Assembly: GCA_963753545.1 (NCBI GenBank) | Contig: CAVWCQ010000011.1 | Location: forward strand, 124,001-188,000 | Direction: 5' to 3' | Length of the DNA stretch: 64,000 bases | Origin: CAVWCQ01 sp963753545 | GTDB lineage: Bacteria; Chloroflexota; Anaerolineae; Aggregatilineales; Aggregatilineaceae | Part shown: positions 1 to 8,877 of the stretch, one piece after another | Position numbering within the stretch: position 1 is the first letter of the stretch | How the letters are laid out: the number at the start of each line of letters is the position of its first letter | Notes under the pieces: model-generated | The model's input: the letters and a program-made list of their open reading frames with translations, nothing else | Told to the model about the DNA's origin: nothing | Databases searched by the model: none | Program-made: the position numbers and the translations under genes

Positions 1-468
1 TTGGACCAGGGAACCATCCAGGTGCGCATCCCCGACCATCTGCCCGCCGACCAGATCGATCCGATCCTGGATCAGATCATCACCCGCGTGCTCAAAAGTC
101 GCCACCGCTCCCGCAAGCTGAGCGATCAAGACCTGGAAGCGCGTGCCCGCGATATCAACCGCAAGTACTTCAACGGCGAACTGCACTGGCATACGATCCG
201 CTGGGTGAGCAATATGAACAAGCGGCTGGGAAGCTGCTCCTCCGGCGGGACCACCGACGGCGATATCCGTATCAGCGACCGTATCCAGGGCTGGCCCCCC
301 TATGTGATCGATTACATCATTGCCCACGAACTCGCCCACCGCAGGTTCCCCGATCACAGCGATGAGTTCTGGGCCTTCCTCTCCCGCTATCCCTTGGTCG
401 AGCGTGCCAGGGGTTTTGTCGATGGTCTCGCCTACGGGCAGGACACATCCCCCGATGACCTGATCTGA
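1..468 (+). CDS. YgjP/SprT-like zinc metallopeptidase (DUF45), possibly 5'-partial
   Basis: The protein has the zinc-protease motif HELAH at residues 109-113, followed by DHSDEFW with a third likely ligand His119. This arrangement is typical of the YgjP/WLM (DUF45) family. An upstream segment containing KRLGSCSSGG is also typical of this family. The members are cytosolic, and their substrates are mostly unknown. The reading frame opens with TTG at the first base of the window, so the real start may lie upstream; the length of 155 residues is a little short for the family. The stop is TGA at 466-468. Family assignment is firm; the start and substrate are not. Confidence 0.8.
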   Translation: MDQGTIQVRIPDHLPADQIDPILDQIITRVLKSRHRSRKLSDQDLEARARDINRKYFNGELHWHTIRWVSNMNKRLGSCSSGGTTDGDIRISDRIQGWPPYVIDYIIAHELAHRRFPDHSDEFWAFLSRYPLVERARGFVDGLAYGQDTSPDDLI

Positions 469-554
469 ATATCTTTTGCAGGATATTTACATCCGCACCG
501 CGCAACCCTGCGTTATAATGGCAATGGACAGGTGTTCTAGTGGGGATGAGATGC

Positions 555-800
555 ATGAATAATTCAGCGCGTATGAAATACTTCATTCGCGTAACCAACG
601 TGGCGCTCTTTAACACCCTGGTCAAAGCCGCTGAGCGGATGGCCTCTGAAAAATCCTTCTCATTCAGCGCCGAACGGCGGGGCGGCTATTACGAATTGCA
701 GACCAACAACAGCGCACTGTGGCAGGAACTCTATCTTTATGGGCAAATGCTGGCCCAGGCTGGGGACGAAAACATCGAGGGCGGCGAACTTTCCGCCTGA
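555..800 (+). CDS. Small hypothetical protein
   Basis: An 81-residue product with no signal peptide or membrane segment. I do not recognise the family. It has a mixed alpha/beta look, with an acidic C-terminus (GDENIEGGEL). Possible starts are GTG 540, ATG 546, ATG 555 and ATG 573. I chose 555 because MNNSARMKYF gives a compact N-terminus, but no strong ribosome site decides between them. A TATAAT-like hexamer at 514-519 could be the -10 of its promoter. A strong terminator hairpin follows 27 bases after the stop, which supports a real monocistronic gene. Confidence 0.55.
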   Translation: MNNSARMKYFIRVTNVALFNTLVKAAERMASEKSFSFSAERRGGYYELQTNNSALWQELYLYGQMLAQAGDENIEGGELSA

Positions 801-827
801 TAGCCCGGTAACATCACATAAGCAGCA

Positions 828-858
828 AAAAACCGCGACATATGATGTCGCGGTTTTT
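828..858. terminator. Rho-independent terminator, bidirectional
   Basis: A perfect inverted repeat: AAAAACCGCGACAT, a 3-base loop (atg), then the exact complement ending in TTTTT. The A and T tracts on the two arms let it work on both strands. It ends the small gene at 555-800 and could also stop leftward transcripts from the two tRNA-Ser genes. Confidence 0.85.
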
Positions 859-867
859 GTTTTGTGG

Positions 868-959
868 CGGGGAGGACAGGATTCGAACCTGCGAACCGGA
901 TTTAAAGGCCGGTTAACCGCTTAGCAGGCGGCCCCAATCGACCACTCTGGCACCTCCCC
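868..959 (-). tRNA. tRNA-Ser(GCT)
   Basis: Read on the minus strand, a 7-bp acceptor stem (GGGGAGG with CCTCCCC) encloses a D arm, an anticodon stem-loop with CTGCTAA in the loop (anticodon GCT), a long variable arm and a T arm with GGTTCGAATCC. The long variable arm makes it class II, as expected for serine. The discriminator is G, and CCA is not encoded. It sits next to a second tRNA-Ser on the same strand, so the two are probably co-transcribed. Confidence 0.93.
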
Positions 960-975
960 AAGTTGGGTCTTTCTT

Positions 976-1068
<93 letters not shown>

Positions 1069-1227
1069 GGGCTTTCTCCCTATGGTGCGCGAAAAGTATA
1101 CCATATCTCATAGATGTGGGTCAACCGTCAGTTCAAAGTCTGGTTCGCCGTTTGCGCTCTCTCAAAACCGGGTTAAGATCGCAAGAGAACCAGTCGTGGT
1201 TATCTACACACACAAGAGGATAACAAA

Positions 1228-1632
1228 ATGGAAGATCTTGTAATGATCAAGCGCTTGAGCAAGCGCCGCCCGGAATTCTGGCTCCGCGCTATTTTCTCGC
1301 TGGGCATCTGGCTGCTGTGGTGGAAAAATAACTATCTGGCGCTGACCAAGCGTTCCGTCATCCGCCATATCGGTGTTTTCTCCCGCCAGGAGCGCGCTCT
1401 GCCTCTCAATCAGGTGCAGGATATTTCGATTGATTACGGAATCATCCGCCGCATGTTGGGGCACGGTGACATCCGCATCGAAAGCGCTGGCAGCACATCG
1501 GGTACGGAAATTATCATGAAGAACATCGATAAGCCCGAAGAATTTCGCGCCAAAGTGTTCCAACTGATCGACGAATTCTACGGCGACGATCTCCACCGTC
1601 CCACGACCAGCGACGACAAGACCAAGAAGTAA
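1228..1632 (+). CDS. Bacterial PH-domain (bPH2, YdbS/YdbT-like) membrane-associated protein
   Basis: A 134-residue protein. A hydrophobic stretch at about 19-36 (FWLRAIFSLGIWLLWW) precedes a bPH2 domain with the hallmark pattern YLALTKRSVIRHIGVFSRQE, then LPLNQVQDISIDYGIIRRMLG and GDIRIESAG. This matches DUF304/bPH_2 proteins, whose function is poorly known. AGAGGA lies upstream of ATG 1228; a second in-frame ATG at 1243 is possible. The C-terminus is a charged tail (TTSDDKTKK). The single hydrophobic segment suggests a membrane anchor with the PH fold on the cytoplasmic side, which is inference. Confidence 0.82.
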   Translation: MEDLVMIKRLSKRRPEFWLRAIFSLGIWLLWWKNNYLALTKRSVIRHIGVFSRQERALPLNQVQDISIDYGIIRRMLGHGDIRIESAGSTSGTEIIMKNIDKPEEFRAKVFQLIDEFYGDDLHRPTTSDDKTKK

Positions 1633-1752
1633 TCCATTCCTCCGACAGTTTTTGTTTTGTCCAATGAGGGGCTTATGCCCCTCAGATTTTTGCCTCTAAG
1701 TATCCTTGCGCCCTTTGCAGTGAGATTTCTTTGTTCCCCAGGAGACGATCCC

Positions 1753-2469
1753 ATGAACGAACCAATCGCCCTCAAAGCCTATGCCGCCTTCGCCGCCCGT
1801 TATGCCGCCCTGGTCGATACCAAGCCGCATAACGCCTATTATGACCGCCCTGCTGTGCTGTCCCTGCTGCCCGATATCCAGGGAAAACAGATCCTCGATG
1901 CGGGCTGTGGCACCGGAGTCTATTCGGAATGGCTGCTCAATCACGGCGCGTCGGTCGTGGGCGTTGATGTGAGCCCAGAGATGCTGTCGCATGCTCAGCA
2001 GCGCGTCGGAGATCGCTGTTCGCTCCATCAGGCGGATCTGGGCCAACCGGTACCCTTCCTGGCAGATCAATCCTTTGATCTGGTGATCAGCGCCCTCGTC
2101 CTGCATTACATTGCCGATTGGTCCATACCGTTTGCTGAATTTCACCGGGTGCTGCGCCCCGGCGGCCTGCTGATCTTCTCAACAGGTCACCCCCAAAACG
2201 ATATGCGCTATTCCATCAGCAAGAACTATTTCGAGATCGAAAAAGTAAGCATGTTCTGGCGCTTTGGCGGCGATCCCATTGAAGTGCCCTGGTTCCGCCA
2301 GCCCCTCAGCGCCATCACCGAATGGCTGTGGCACGCCGGGTTTGTGATCGAGCGCCTCATCGAACCCCGCCCCACCGAGGAATTTAAACAGGCCGACCCG
2401 AAGGAATACGAGCAGTTGACGCATGAACCCGGCTTTATGTGTTTCCGCGCCCGAAAAGACGCCGTTTAA
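1753..2469 (+). CDS. Class I SAM-dependent methyltransferase
   Basis: A 238-residue protein. The SAM-binding motif LDAGCGTG lies at residues 48-55, the acidic end of strand 2 is GVDVSPEM, and later motifs are FDLVISALVLHYI and FHRVLRPGGLLIFSTGHP. This is a Methyltransf_11 fold; the substrate cannot be read from sequence. The ATG at 1753 is preceded by CAGGAGACGATCCC, a good ribosome site, so the longer in-frame extension to 1657 is rejected. That extension reads through a TTGCGCCCTTTGC repeat, not a gene. Confidence 0.85.
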   Translation: MNEPIALKAYAAFAARYAALVDTKPHNAYYDRPAVLSLLPDIQGKQILDAGCGTGVYSEWLLNHGASVVGVDVSPEMLSHAQQRVGDRCSLHQADLGQPVPFLADQSFDLVISALVLHYIADWSIPFAEFHRVLRPGGLLIFSTGHPQNDMRYSISKNYFEIEKVSMFWRFGGDPIEVPWFRQPLSAITEWLWHAGFVIERLIEPRPTEEFKQADPKEYEQLTHEPGFMCFRARKDAV

Positions 2470-2579
2470 CCGCCCCCTGTCCGTAGGGTGACGGCATAGC
2501 CAGCGTTGATCGCCACATGTTACAATGGTAGGAGGTATGATAGACCAATAAGCTGGGCTTTTTGGAGCCTGGAGATTTC

Positions 2580-5500
2580 ATGAACTATTCGCAGCAAAAC
2601 GGATCTCCGCATCCGAATGGACGACCAACCGGGCGACAACAGAATGTCCCGCCTGGATACCAACAACCAACTCAGGAACAGCAGCAGTGGAACCGTCCGA
2701 ACGGGCAGCCCGGCGGCTACCAGCCAGGATATCCACCACCCCAGGAACCGCATCGCGAACCACGGCGTCAATCGCGCCGCAGAAGCCATCGCCGCGGGTG
2801 CAGTATCGGCCCCGGTTGTATTTTCGGCTGTATCGGGTTGGTTGGCGTGCTGGTCATGAGCTTTCTGATCACGAGTTGGGCCGTTTATGCCCATTACAGC
2901 AACAAGCTTGAGGATAATCTCAACCGGCTGGACAAAATTTCCGGCTGCGGCGAGTCCTTTGAAACGACGACCATTCTGGATCGCCAGGGGCAGGAACTCT
3001 ACGAAGTGTTGGGCGAGGGCCGCCGCACCTGTGTCGATCTGGATCAGGTGTCGCAAGACCTGATCGACGCGACAATTTCGGTGGAAGATGATACCTTCTA
3101 CGACAACATCGGCATCGACGTGCCGAGCATTGCCCGCGCCGCCAAGCAGTATGTCCAGGCGGGCGATGTCGTCTCCGGCGGCAGCACGATCACCCAGCAG
3201 GTGATCCGCAACATCCTGTTTTCCTACCAGAAACGCAACGAGCGCACAATCAACCGCAAGATCGAAGAAGCGCTGCTCGCCGTCGTCATGACACAGCGCA
3301 AGAGCAAAGACGAAATCCTCACGCTCTATTTGAACAACATCTACTACGGCAATCTGGCCTATGGCATCGAGGCCGCCTCGGAAACCTATTTTGGCAAACA
3401 TGCCTCGGAACTGACCTTAGCCGAGGCGTCGCTGCTGGCGGGTCTGCCGCAGGCCCCCGCCGATCTGGACCCGCTGAATCCCGATCCGGGCGTGCAGATG
3501 CGCGTCATGGAACGCCGCCGCCTCGTGCTCGATCTGATGGTCGAAGAAGACTATATCACCCAGGCCGAAGCGGACGCTGCTTTTGCCGAGCCGCTCAATT
3601 TCGTCAGCCCCAACATCGATCTGGATTCCGCGCCGCACTTCGTCGTTTATGCCCGCGATCAGCTTGAAGACCTGCTGATGACCCAGTTGGGCCTGAATGA
3701 AGGCGATATTCGGCGTGGTGGACTGCGCGTCTATACGACGATTGACATGGACATCCAGCGGCTTGCCGAACAGACCGTACAGGCCCAGGTCTCGCAGCTC
3801 ATCAACACCAAGAACATGCACAATGCGGCACTCGTCGTCTTGCAGCCCGATACCGGGGAAATTTTGGCGATGGTCGGCAGTGTCAACTACAACGACGAGT
3901 CCATTGACGGCAACGTGAATGTGACGATTGCCGCTCGCCAGCCCGGCAGCGCCATGAAGCCGTTCACCTATTCGGCAGCGATGGAAAAAGGCTACACGGC
4001 GGCGACCATCATCTGGGACACCGAAACCCACATCGGCATTGAGGGCCAGGAACAGTACTCGCCGCACAACTACGATAATTCGTGGCATGGTCCGGTGCGC
4101 GTCCGTGAAGCCCTCGCCAATTCCTATAACATTCCCGCCGTGCAAACTCTGCGCCAGATTGGGGTCGATTACCTGCTCTGGATGATGAACCGCGTCGGCG
4201 TGACCAGCCTGGAAAACGATCCGTCGCGCTACGGCCTCTCTCTGACCCTCGGCGGCGGCGAAGTCACCCCGCTGGAACTGACCAATGCCTATGCGGTGCT
4301 GGCCAACGGCGGCGTTTACGTACCCAGCACGCCGATCCTGTGCGTCACCAATTCCAAGAAACAAATCCTGTACGAATATGAGGATGGCTGCCCGTCTGAT
4401 GCTACGCTCACCGATAAATCGGTCAGCGTGATTGCGCAGGGCCAGCAGGTGATGGACCCGCGTATCGCCTTCATCATCAGCGATATCCTGGCGGACAACA
4501 ACGCCCGCTCCACCGCGATGGGCAGCAACAGCCCGCTCTATACGCCCGGCATCCCGACCTCGGTCAAGACAGGCACAACCAACGACTTCCGCGACAACTG
4601 GACGGTTGGCTTTACCCGCAACGTCGCCATTGGCGTCTGGGCGGGTAACACCGACAACACGCCGATGGTCAATGTGTCGGGCATCGAAGGGGCCGCGCCG
4701 ATCTGGAATCAGGTCATGAACGCCATCTACAGCAGTCCTGATCTGCATGCCGCGATTGGCTCCCTGCCCGACGATGGGCATCTTCAGCCCCCCGGCGGCG
4801 TGATCCAGCAGCAGATTTGCAACGCATCGCGCGGCAATTTGCAGGATCCGGCGACGGGCTGCCCGCCGAGCATCACCGAATGGTTTCTCGACAGTCCGCC
4901 GCTGGTTCCCGATGGCAACGGCGGCATGGTCCAGGCCGCGCCCGCCCCGCAGCCGGAGTATGGCTCGACAGGCCCGCAGCCCGTCGAAGTGCAGCCCAGT
5001 GTGATCCGCGTCGCGGTCTTCCCGGTGTCGCCGGATTATGCCAACGCGATTGCCGCCAATGACGTATCGGGCCACACCGTCCCGCCGCGCTACTGCCAGG
5101 TTCCCATTGAAGTGGCGGGACAGGTTCCGGGCGTTCAGGATCAGTTCTTTATCGCCCCGCCGCCCGACGAGCAGGATGCTTTTTATGCGCGGCTGTGGGC
5201 CCAGGCCAACGGAGTCGCCATCCTGCCGCAGTTCGCCTGCAACTCCGAGATGCTGTCGGCTCCTATGGCGAGTATCGGCGGGGGCGGTGGCCCTCAGGTC
5301 GTGGTGGCGAACATCACCTCGCCCACACCGGGACAGGGCTTCTCCTCGTCCCAGCAGATCGATATCGTGGGCAGCGCCGTCTTTTCTCCGGATCAGGCCG
5401 CCTATTACAAGGTGGAAATCCAGGGCGGACCCTACGCGGGCTTCACGACGCTTGGCGATGTGAACAACTGGAAGAATCGTTCTGGTGTGTCGAACGACGT

Positions 5501-5738
5501 GCTGGAAAGCATTATGGCGGGTGGGCTTCCCCGGCTCGTACATCGTGCAGTTGGTGATCGTCGCGCCGGATGGCAACATCGTCCAGCAGCCCTATCAGGT
5601 TCCGTTCAACGTCTATTGATGCAGCTTGCGGCGAGGCGGGTGGAAACACTCGCCTCGCTAGAGCTTGTTATGCACTTTACATTGCATTGTAGGGCGTGTT
5701 ACGTTCCCACTAACAAACTTTTCAAAAAAATTAGTTGA
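2580..5738 (+). CDS. Class A penicillin-binding protein (PBP1A type), C-terminal frameshift
   Basis: A bifunctional peptidoglycan synthase. The order is a Gln/Pro/Gly-rich cytoplasmic tail (1-60), a basic stretch RRQSRRRSHRR, a membrane anchor (about 81-103), a GT51 glycosyltransferase with EDDTFYDNIGID and GGSTITQQ, then a transpeptidase with SAMK near 455, SYN near 513 and KTGTT near 661. A Pro-rich linker and an Ig-like tail (SPTPGQGFSSSQQIDIVGS) follow. The ATG at 2580 has GGAG upstream. Near 5529-5532 (CCCC) the frame appears to slip. Dropping one C restores GSYIVQLVIVAPDGN and a stop at 5617-5619, whereas as written the frame runs on into unrelated sequence to 5738. The true end is probably 5619. 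Confidence 0.9.
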   Translation: MNYSQQNGSPHPNGRPTGRQQNVPPGYQQPTQEQQQWNRPNGQPGGYQPGYPPPQEPHREPRRQSRRRSHRRGCSIGPGCIFGCIGLVGVLVMSFLITSWAVYAHYSNKLEDNLNRLDKISGCGESFETTTILDRQGQELYEVLGEGRRTCVDLDQVSQDLIDATISVEDDTFYDNIGIDVPSIARAAKQYVQAGDVVSGGSTITQQVIRNILFSYQKRNERTINRKIEEALLAVVMTQRKSKDEILTLYLNNIYYGNLAYGIEAASETYFGKHASELTLAEASLLAGLPQAPADLDPLNPDPGVQMRVMERRRLVLDLMVEEDYITQAEADAAFAEPLNFVSPNIDLDSAPHFVVYARDQLEDLLMTQLGLNEGDIRRGGLRVYTTIDMDIQRLAEQTVQAQVSQLINTKNMHNAALVVLQPDTGEILAMVGSVNYNDESIDGNVNVTIAARQPGSAMKPFTYSAAMEKGYTAATIIWDTETHIGIEGQEQYSPHNYDNSWHGPVRVREALANSYNIPAVQTLRQIGVDYLLWMMNRVGVTSLENDPSRYGLSLTLGGGEVTPLELTNAYAVLANGGVYVPSTPILCVTNSKKQILYEYEDGCPSDATLTDKSVSVIAQGQQVMDPRIAFIISDILADNNARSTAMGSNSPLYTPGIPTSVKTGTTNDFRDNWTVGFTRNVAIGVWAGNTDNTPMVNVSGIEGAAPIWNQVMNAIYSSPDLHAAIGSLPDDGHLQPPGGVIQQQICNASRGNLQDPATGCPPSITEWFLDSPPLVPDGNGGMVQAAPAPQPEYGSTGPQPVEVQPSVIRVAVFPVSPDYANAIAANDVSGHTVPPRYCQVPIEVAGQVPGVQDQFFIAPPPDEQDAFYARLWAQANGVAILPQFACNSEMLSAPMASIGGGGGPQVVVANITSPTPGQGFSSSQQIDIVGSAVFSPDQAAYYKVEIQGGPYAGFTTLGDVNNWKNRSGVSNDVLESIMAGGLPRLVHRAVGDRRAGWQHRPAALSGSVQRLLMQLAARRVETLASLELVMHFTLHCRACYVPTNKLFKKIS

Positions 5739-6170
5739 TCACTTCGCCGCCGTGAGCGATCTGCTACCCCCCCTTTTTCGGTTTCATGACTAACGGTTTC
5801 CTAACCGCGTCCCTACTTCCATTTTTGGCCCATTTTTCAGGGTGGGTATTACATTGGAGCGCAGCGGCTTCGCACGCCGCACGCAAAGCAGCGCCCTTAC
5901 ACGTGGGTTCAAACAGCCAGAACGGTAATGAACCTATTCGTAGCATACACCCAATGTGCCCTCTAAAATACTCCTTTAAAGTTGAACCTTAAGTACTAAT
6001 TTGAAGATATAGGAGAGAAAAAAGTGAATAACCGGCTCTAGTATAGGCCACCTCTCCTATCTTTAAATCGCCCTCCTGCCCGGTCCTGAAATGGTCCTTA
6101 TGTCTCATGTTCTAAGGGACTAAAATGGCTTAAAGTGTACCTATCGGAAGACATATAAGGAACTTGAACC
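5620..6170. other. Gene-poor gap with copy 1 of a composite dispersed repeat
   Basis: No convincing gene here. From about 5710 to 5815 lies a motif block: TTAGTTGATCACTTCG, then CTACCCCCCC, then two CTAAC words. From 5959 to 6000 lies a second block around TACTCCTTTAAAGTTGAACC. Both blocks recur, inverted and in matching order, at 19131-19420; the first also recurs twice at 44400-44610. An imperfect GTAAGGGCGCTGC repeat on the minus strand sits between them (about 5860-5902). AGGAGAG (6011) and CTCTCCT (6052) form a further inverted pair. Confidence 0.7.
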
Positions 6171-6329
6171 ATGTTCCGTTGGGCTTTGTTCTTTCTGATC
6201 ATTGCGTTGACAGCGGCCTTGTTTGGCTTTGGTGGAATTGCCGCCGTCACGATTGCCCAGGTACTGTTTTTTGTCTTTCTGGCGCTTTTTGTCGCTGTGA
6301 TGATGGTGGAACGGCGCACCGTCATCTAA
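6171..6329 (+). CDS. DUF1328 (YtjA-like) small membrane protein
   Basis: A 52-residue protein beginning MFRWALFFLIIALTAALFG and continuing FGGIAAVTIAQVLFFVFLAL. Two hydrophobic helices are separated by a short turn. This spacing, the FGF/FGG turn and the MxRWAL start match DUF1328/YtjA proteins, whose role is unknown. AAGGA lies upstream of the ATG with suitable spacing, and the frame is closed by TAA at 6327-6329. A longer overlapping frame on the same strand is a shadow. A strong terminator follows 35 bases later, so it is probably a single-gene transcript. Confidence 0.85.
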   Translation: MFRWALFFLIIALTAALFGFGGIAAVTIAQVLFFVFLALFVAVMMVERRTVI

Positions 6330-6363
6330 TCCATTTCCTCTCACGTCTTCAGATAAACATCCT

Positions 6364-6396
6364 GCGGGGCGAGTGACCACACTCGTCCCGCTTTTT
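6364..6396 (+). terminator. Rho-independent terminator of the DUF1328 gene
   Basis: A 12-bp stem, GCGGGGCGAGTG with CACTCGTCCCGC (one G-T pair), has a 4-base loop and is followed directly by TTTTT at 6392-6396. Confidence 0.88.
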
Positions 6397-6439
6397 GTGT
6401 ATACTTCATATGTTGCTTTTCTCGGTAAATCAACGAAAA

Positions 6440-6565
6440 GGGCATACCAAATCGTAGGGGCAGCGGCTTGCCCTGCCCGCTTTTTCTTTAATTTACTTGG
6501 CTTTTTTTTGCGTTCTTTGCGCCCTTTGTGGTAAATCTGTTTTTCGCTTTTTTTGAGGAGTTCTC
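6440..6565. repeat. Two dispersed intergenic repeats (GTAGGGGC type and TTTGCGCCCTTTG type)
   Basis: At about 6455-6482, GTAGGGGCAGCGGCTTGCCC is a member of the GTAGGGGCG short inverted repeats. Directly after it, TTGCGTTCTTTGCGCCCTTT at about 6508-6530 belongs to a repeat that also occurs near 1705, 19590, 19645 and 23360. On the reverse strand it reads as a pseudo-peptide of the kind TTKGAKNAKK. It lies just upstream of the PPOX gene start. Confidence 0.7.
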
Positions 6566-6568
6566 ACG

Positions 6569-6977
6569 ATGGACCCAGACCTCCGCACCTTTTTGCAGCA
6601 GCGTTTGATCACCCGTATGACGACCATCGCCCCGGACGGTTACCCGCATACCGTCCCGGTCTGGTATATGCTGGACGGCGACGATATTCTGCTGGCGACA
6701 GGCTACCACACGCGCAAGGTCAAACACATCCGGGCCAACCCGCGCGGATCGCTGGTTTTCGGCGGCGAACCACTTGACCGACGAACAGTTAGCCTATCAG
6801 ACATGTTATCTGCTGCAAGGGGATTTTTTCCTCGAAGGTGAGCCGGGCTTCGACGTGATCCGCACCATCGCCCATCGCTACCGCACCGATGATAAAATTG
6901 AGCGCGATCTGGTGGAATGGGGGCCGCACCAGGCCATCCGCTTTAAAATCAAAAAAATCTCGAAGGTCATGCCATAA
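6569..6977 (+). CDS. PPOX-class (F420/FMN split-barrel) oxidoreductase, frameshifted
   Basis: Residues from ATG 6569 (MDPDLRTFLQQRLITRM) run through TIAPDGYPHTVPVWYMLDG and HTRKVKHIRANPR, the first half of the pyridoxamine-oxidase-like split barrel. After FGGEP near 6768 the frame moves by one. The second half, LTDEQLAYQTCYLLQGDFFLEG and so on, continues in the next frame to the stop at 6977, giving about 135 residues, a normal length. GAGGAG lies upstream of the start. The family binds F420 or FMN and reduces varied substrates. A base-call error is as likely as a true pseudogene. Family confidence is good; the substrate is unknown. Confidence 0.72.
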
Positions 6978-6984
6978 AAGATTT

Positions 6985-7072
6985 ATCCCCCCTCCCCGCG
7001 CGGACACGAGCGAAGAGAGGCCGCGCAGTGGGAGAGGGGTGGCGAAACGAAGTTTCGACGGGGTGAGGGTGA
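6985..7072. repeat. Dispersed CCCTCCCC..GGGAGAGGGG..GGGTGAGGG intergenic repeat
   Basis: CCCCCCTCCCCGCGCGG and, after a short spacer, CCGCGCAGTGGGAGAGGGG form the arms; GGGGTGAGGGTGAA follows. An inner GAAACGAAGTTTCG hairpin is present. Related copies lie near 13340-13380, 17936-18003, 19200-19250 and 42092-42130, each between genes. It may act as a transcription end for the flanking genes, which is inference. Confidence 0.65.
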
Positions 7073-7074
7073 AT

Positions 7075-8799
7075 CTATACCCCTTCCAACTCGCCCAGCG
7101 TTCGCTCGATCAGGCTGATCATCCGGCCCAGTGTCTCCGCATCGAAGGCCAGCTTGACGCCCGCCGTCTCATAAAGCTGCGGCAGCGTAGCCGTATTTCC
7201 CTTTGCCAGCGCCTGACGGTAATCCGCGACGGCCTGCCCCTGATTGTCCAGCGCCCGTGCCCAGACCTGCACCGCCCCCAACTGGGCCAACCCATACTCG
7301 ATATAGTAGAACGGCGCGCTCATGATGTGCCCCTGGATATACCAGTACAGTTCCAGGCCCTCCTCAATCCCGGACCAGTCCAGATCGGGCAGGAAGCGCT
7401 TGTGCAGGGACGCCCACGCCGCGTCACACTGGCGCGGATCGCGGGCCTGATCGGGGTTCTCATAAACCCAGTGCTGGAAGCTGTCTACCACGGACATATA
7501 CGGCCAGAACTGGACGATCTTTTCCAGGTGTTCCGCCCGCGCCCGTGCGGTATCTTGCCTGGAATAGAAGCCGCCCTGATCCGCTGCCAGGTACGGCGAG
7601 GCCAGCAGTTCCATCGCCATTGAGCCGACTTCGACAAACTCCATCGGGATATATTCGAGCTGGCGCTGCGCATAATAGCGCTGGCGGCTGGCTTCGAAAC
7701 CGTGAAAGGCGTGTCCGCCCTCGTGCAGCACGGTCACTACCGAATTATGCGATCCCACTGCGTGACCAAATATAAAAGGCCGCCGCGAGAACGGGAACTC
7801 GGTCATATACGCGCCACCCGCCTTGTGTTTGCGGCTTTCCAGGTCCAGCAGATTTTCATCCCGCATGATGTGATAGTACTCGCCTAACTGCGGATCGACG
7901 CGGTGGAAAATGGCTTCCATCGTGTGATTCAGTTGATCGAGCGTCTCATACGGTTTGAGCGGCGGGCGGTTGAGTGGGTCCGGGCTGAGAAACCAGTAAT
8001 TGTCCCACACCCGCAGCCGGTCCAGCCCTAGCTGCGTCTTGCGCCGCTCATTCAGGCGGCTGACCACCGGGACAACCGTCTGCTCGATAGCCCGGTGGAA
8101 CGATTTACAGTCCTCCGGCGTGTAATCGAAGCGCGCCAATTCCTGCCAGCGGTAATCACGGTAGCTCTCAAACCCGGCGTTATGCGCCATCTGCAAGCGC
8201 AGATCGAACATCTTGATCCACAACTCGTCCAGCTTATCCCGATCCTGCCTGACGCGATCCACGATCCGCCGCCAGATTTGCTCCCGCGTGTTGCGGTCCT
8301 CGTCTTGCAGTTTGGTGAGGGCCTCTGTCAACGTGAGTTCTTTGCCGTCCCATTCCACCGTCCATGCGCCAACGATCTTGCTGCGTTCGACACCCAGCTT
8401 TTCAATCTCCGTGCGCAGCGGCAGGTTTTCCGCCCGGTAGATTGCCGTCTCGGCCCGCATCCGGCGCAGCGGGATTTCCATTCCTCTAGGTTCCAGCCCG
8501 CTTGCCAGCAGTTTCTCTTTCATCCGCTGGTCAAATTCCCGCGCATGGGGCATCACCGTCTCGGCATATTGGCTGAAGCGTTCCTGCCCGGCTTCATCGT
8601 TGGTATGCGTGGTTGTGCGCACTTCCATCCGGTTGAAGGTCTCCGTGATCAGGCTCGCCAGTGTGGACCAGTCATCCAGCCAGTCATCCATCGTCTCGGC
8701 AGTGACAGGCCGCGCGACCAGATCATCCGCGAAGGGCTTAATCTGATCCCAGGTCCAATTCATAAATTCATCAATATTTTGAGGCAGTGTTTCAAACAT
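7075..8799 (-). CDS. M3-family oligoendopeptidase (PepF-like zinc peptidase)
   Basis: A 574-residue cytosolic metallopeptidase. The active-site motif HEGGHAFHGFEA supplies the HExxH zinc site, with the family's third ligand in the downstream PMEFVEVGSMAMELL helix. GHAVGSHNSVVTVLHEGG and YYIEYGLAQLGAVQVW are typical of M3B oligoendopeptidases. They hydrolyse short peptides. The ATG at 8799 begins MFETLPQNIDEF, which fits the family better than the longer frame to 8877; AAAAGGAT lies upstream. It is the last of three leftward genes (VOC, LLM, M3), separated from LLM by 78 bases. It may share their transcript. Confidence 0.9.
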   Translation of the reverse strand: MFETLPQNIDEFMNWTWDQIKPFADDLVARPVTAETMDDWLDDWSTLASLITETFNRMEVRTTTHTNDEAGQERFSQYAETVMPHAREFDQRMKEKLLASGLEPRGMEIPLRRMRAETAIYRAENLPLRTEIEKLGVERSKIVGAWTVEWDGKELTLTEALTKLQDEDRNTREQIWRRIVDRVRQDRDKLDELWIKMFDLRLQMAHNAGFESYRDYRWQELARFDYTPEDCKSFHRAIEQTVVPVVSRLNERRKTQLGLDRLRVWDNYWFLSPDPLNRPPLKPYETLDQLNHTMEAIFHRVDPQLGEYYHIMRDENLLDLESRKHKAGGAYMTEFPFSRRPFIFGHAVGSHNSVVTVLHEGGHAFHGFEASRQRYYAQRQLEYIPMEFVEVGSMAMELLASPYLAADQGGFYSRQDTARARAEHLEKIVQFWPYMSVVDSFQHWVYENPDQARDPRQCDAAWASLHKRFLPDLDWSGIEEGLELYWYIQGHIMSAPFYYIEYGLAQLGAVQVWARALDNQGQAVADYRQALAKGNTATLPQLYETAGVKLAFDAETLGRMISLIERTLGELEGV

Positions 8800-8877
8800 A
8801 GGGCAAACATCCTTTTCTATTAGGCTGCTTCTCTGAGCACAGGGTAGGGATAACAACACGCTTGCGGACCGCAGCAC

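Noticed and set aside
3417..5579. A 720-residue open frame on the minus strand across the PBP gene
   Set aside because: It is antisense to clear PBP motifs, has no family pattern and is rich in Arg/His as expected from a GC-rich shadow.
6164..6376. 70-residue frame MNHVPLGFVLSDH overlapping DUF1328
   Set aside because: Wrong frame of the DUF1328 gene; no ribosome site and no family resemblance.
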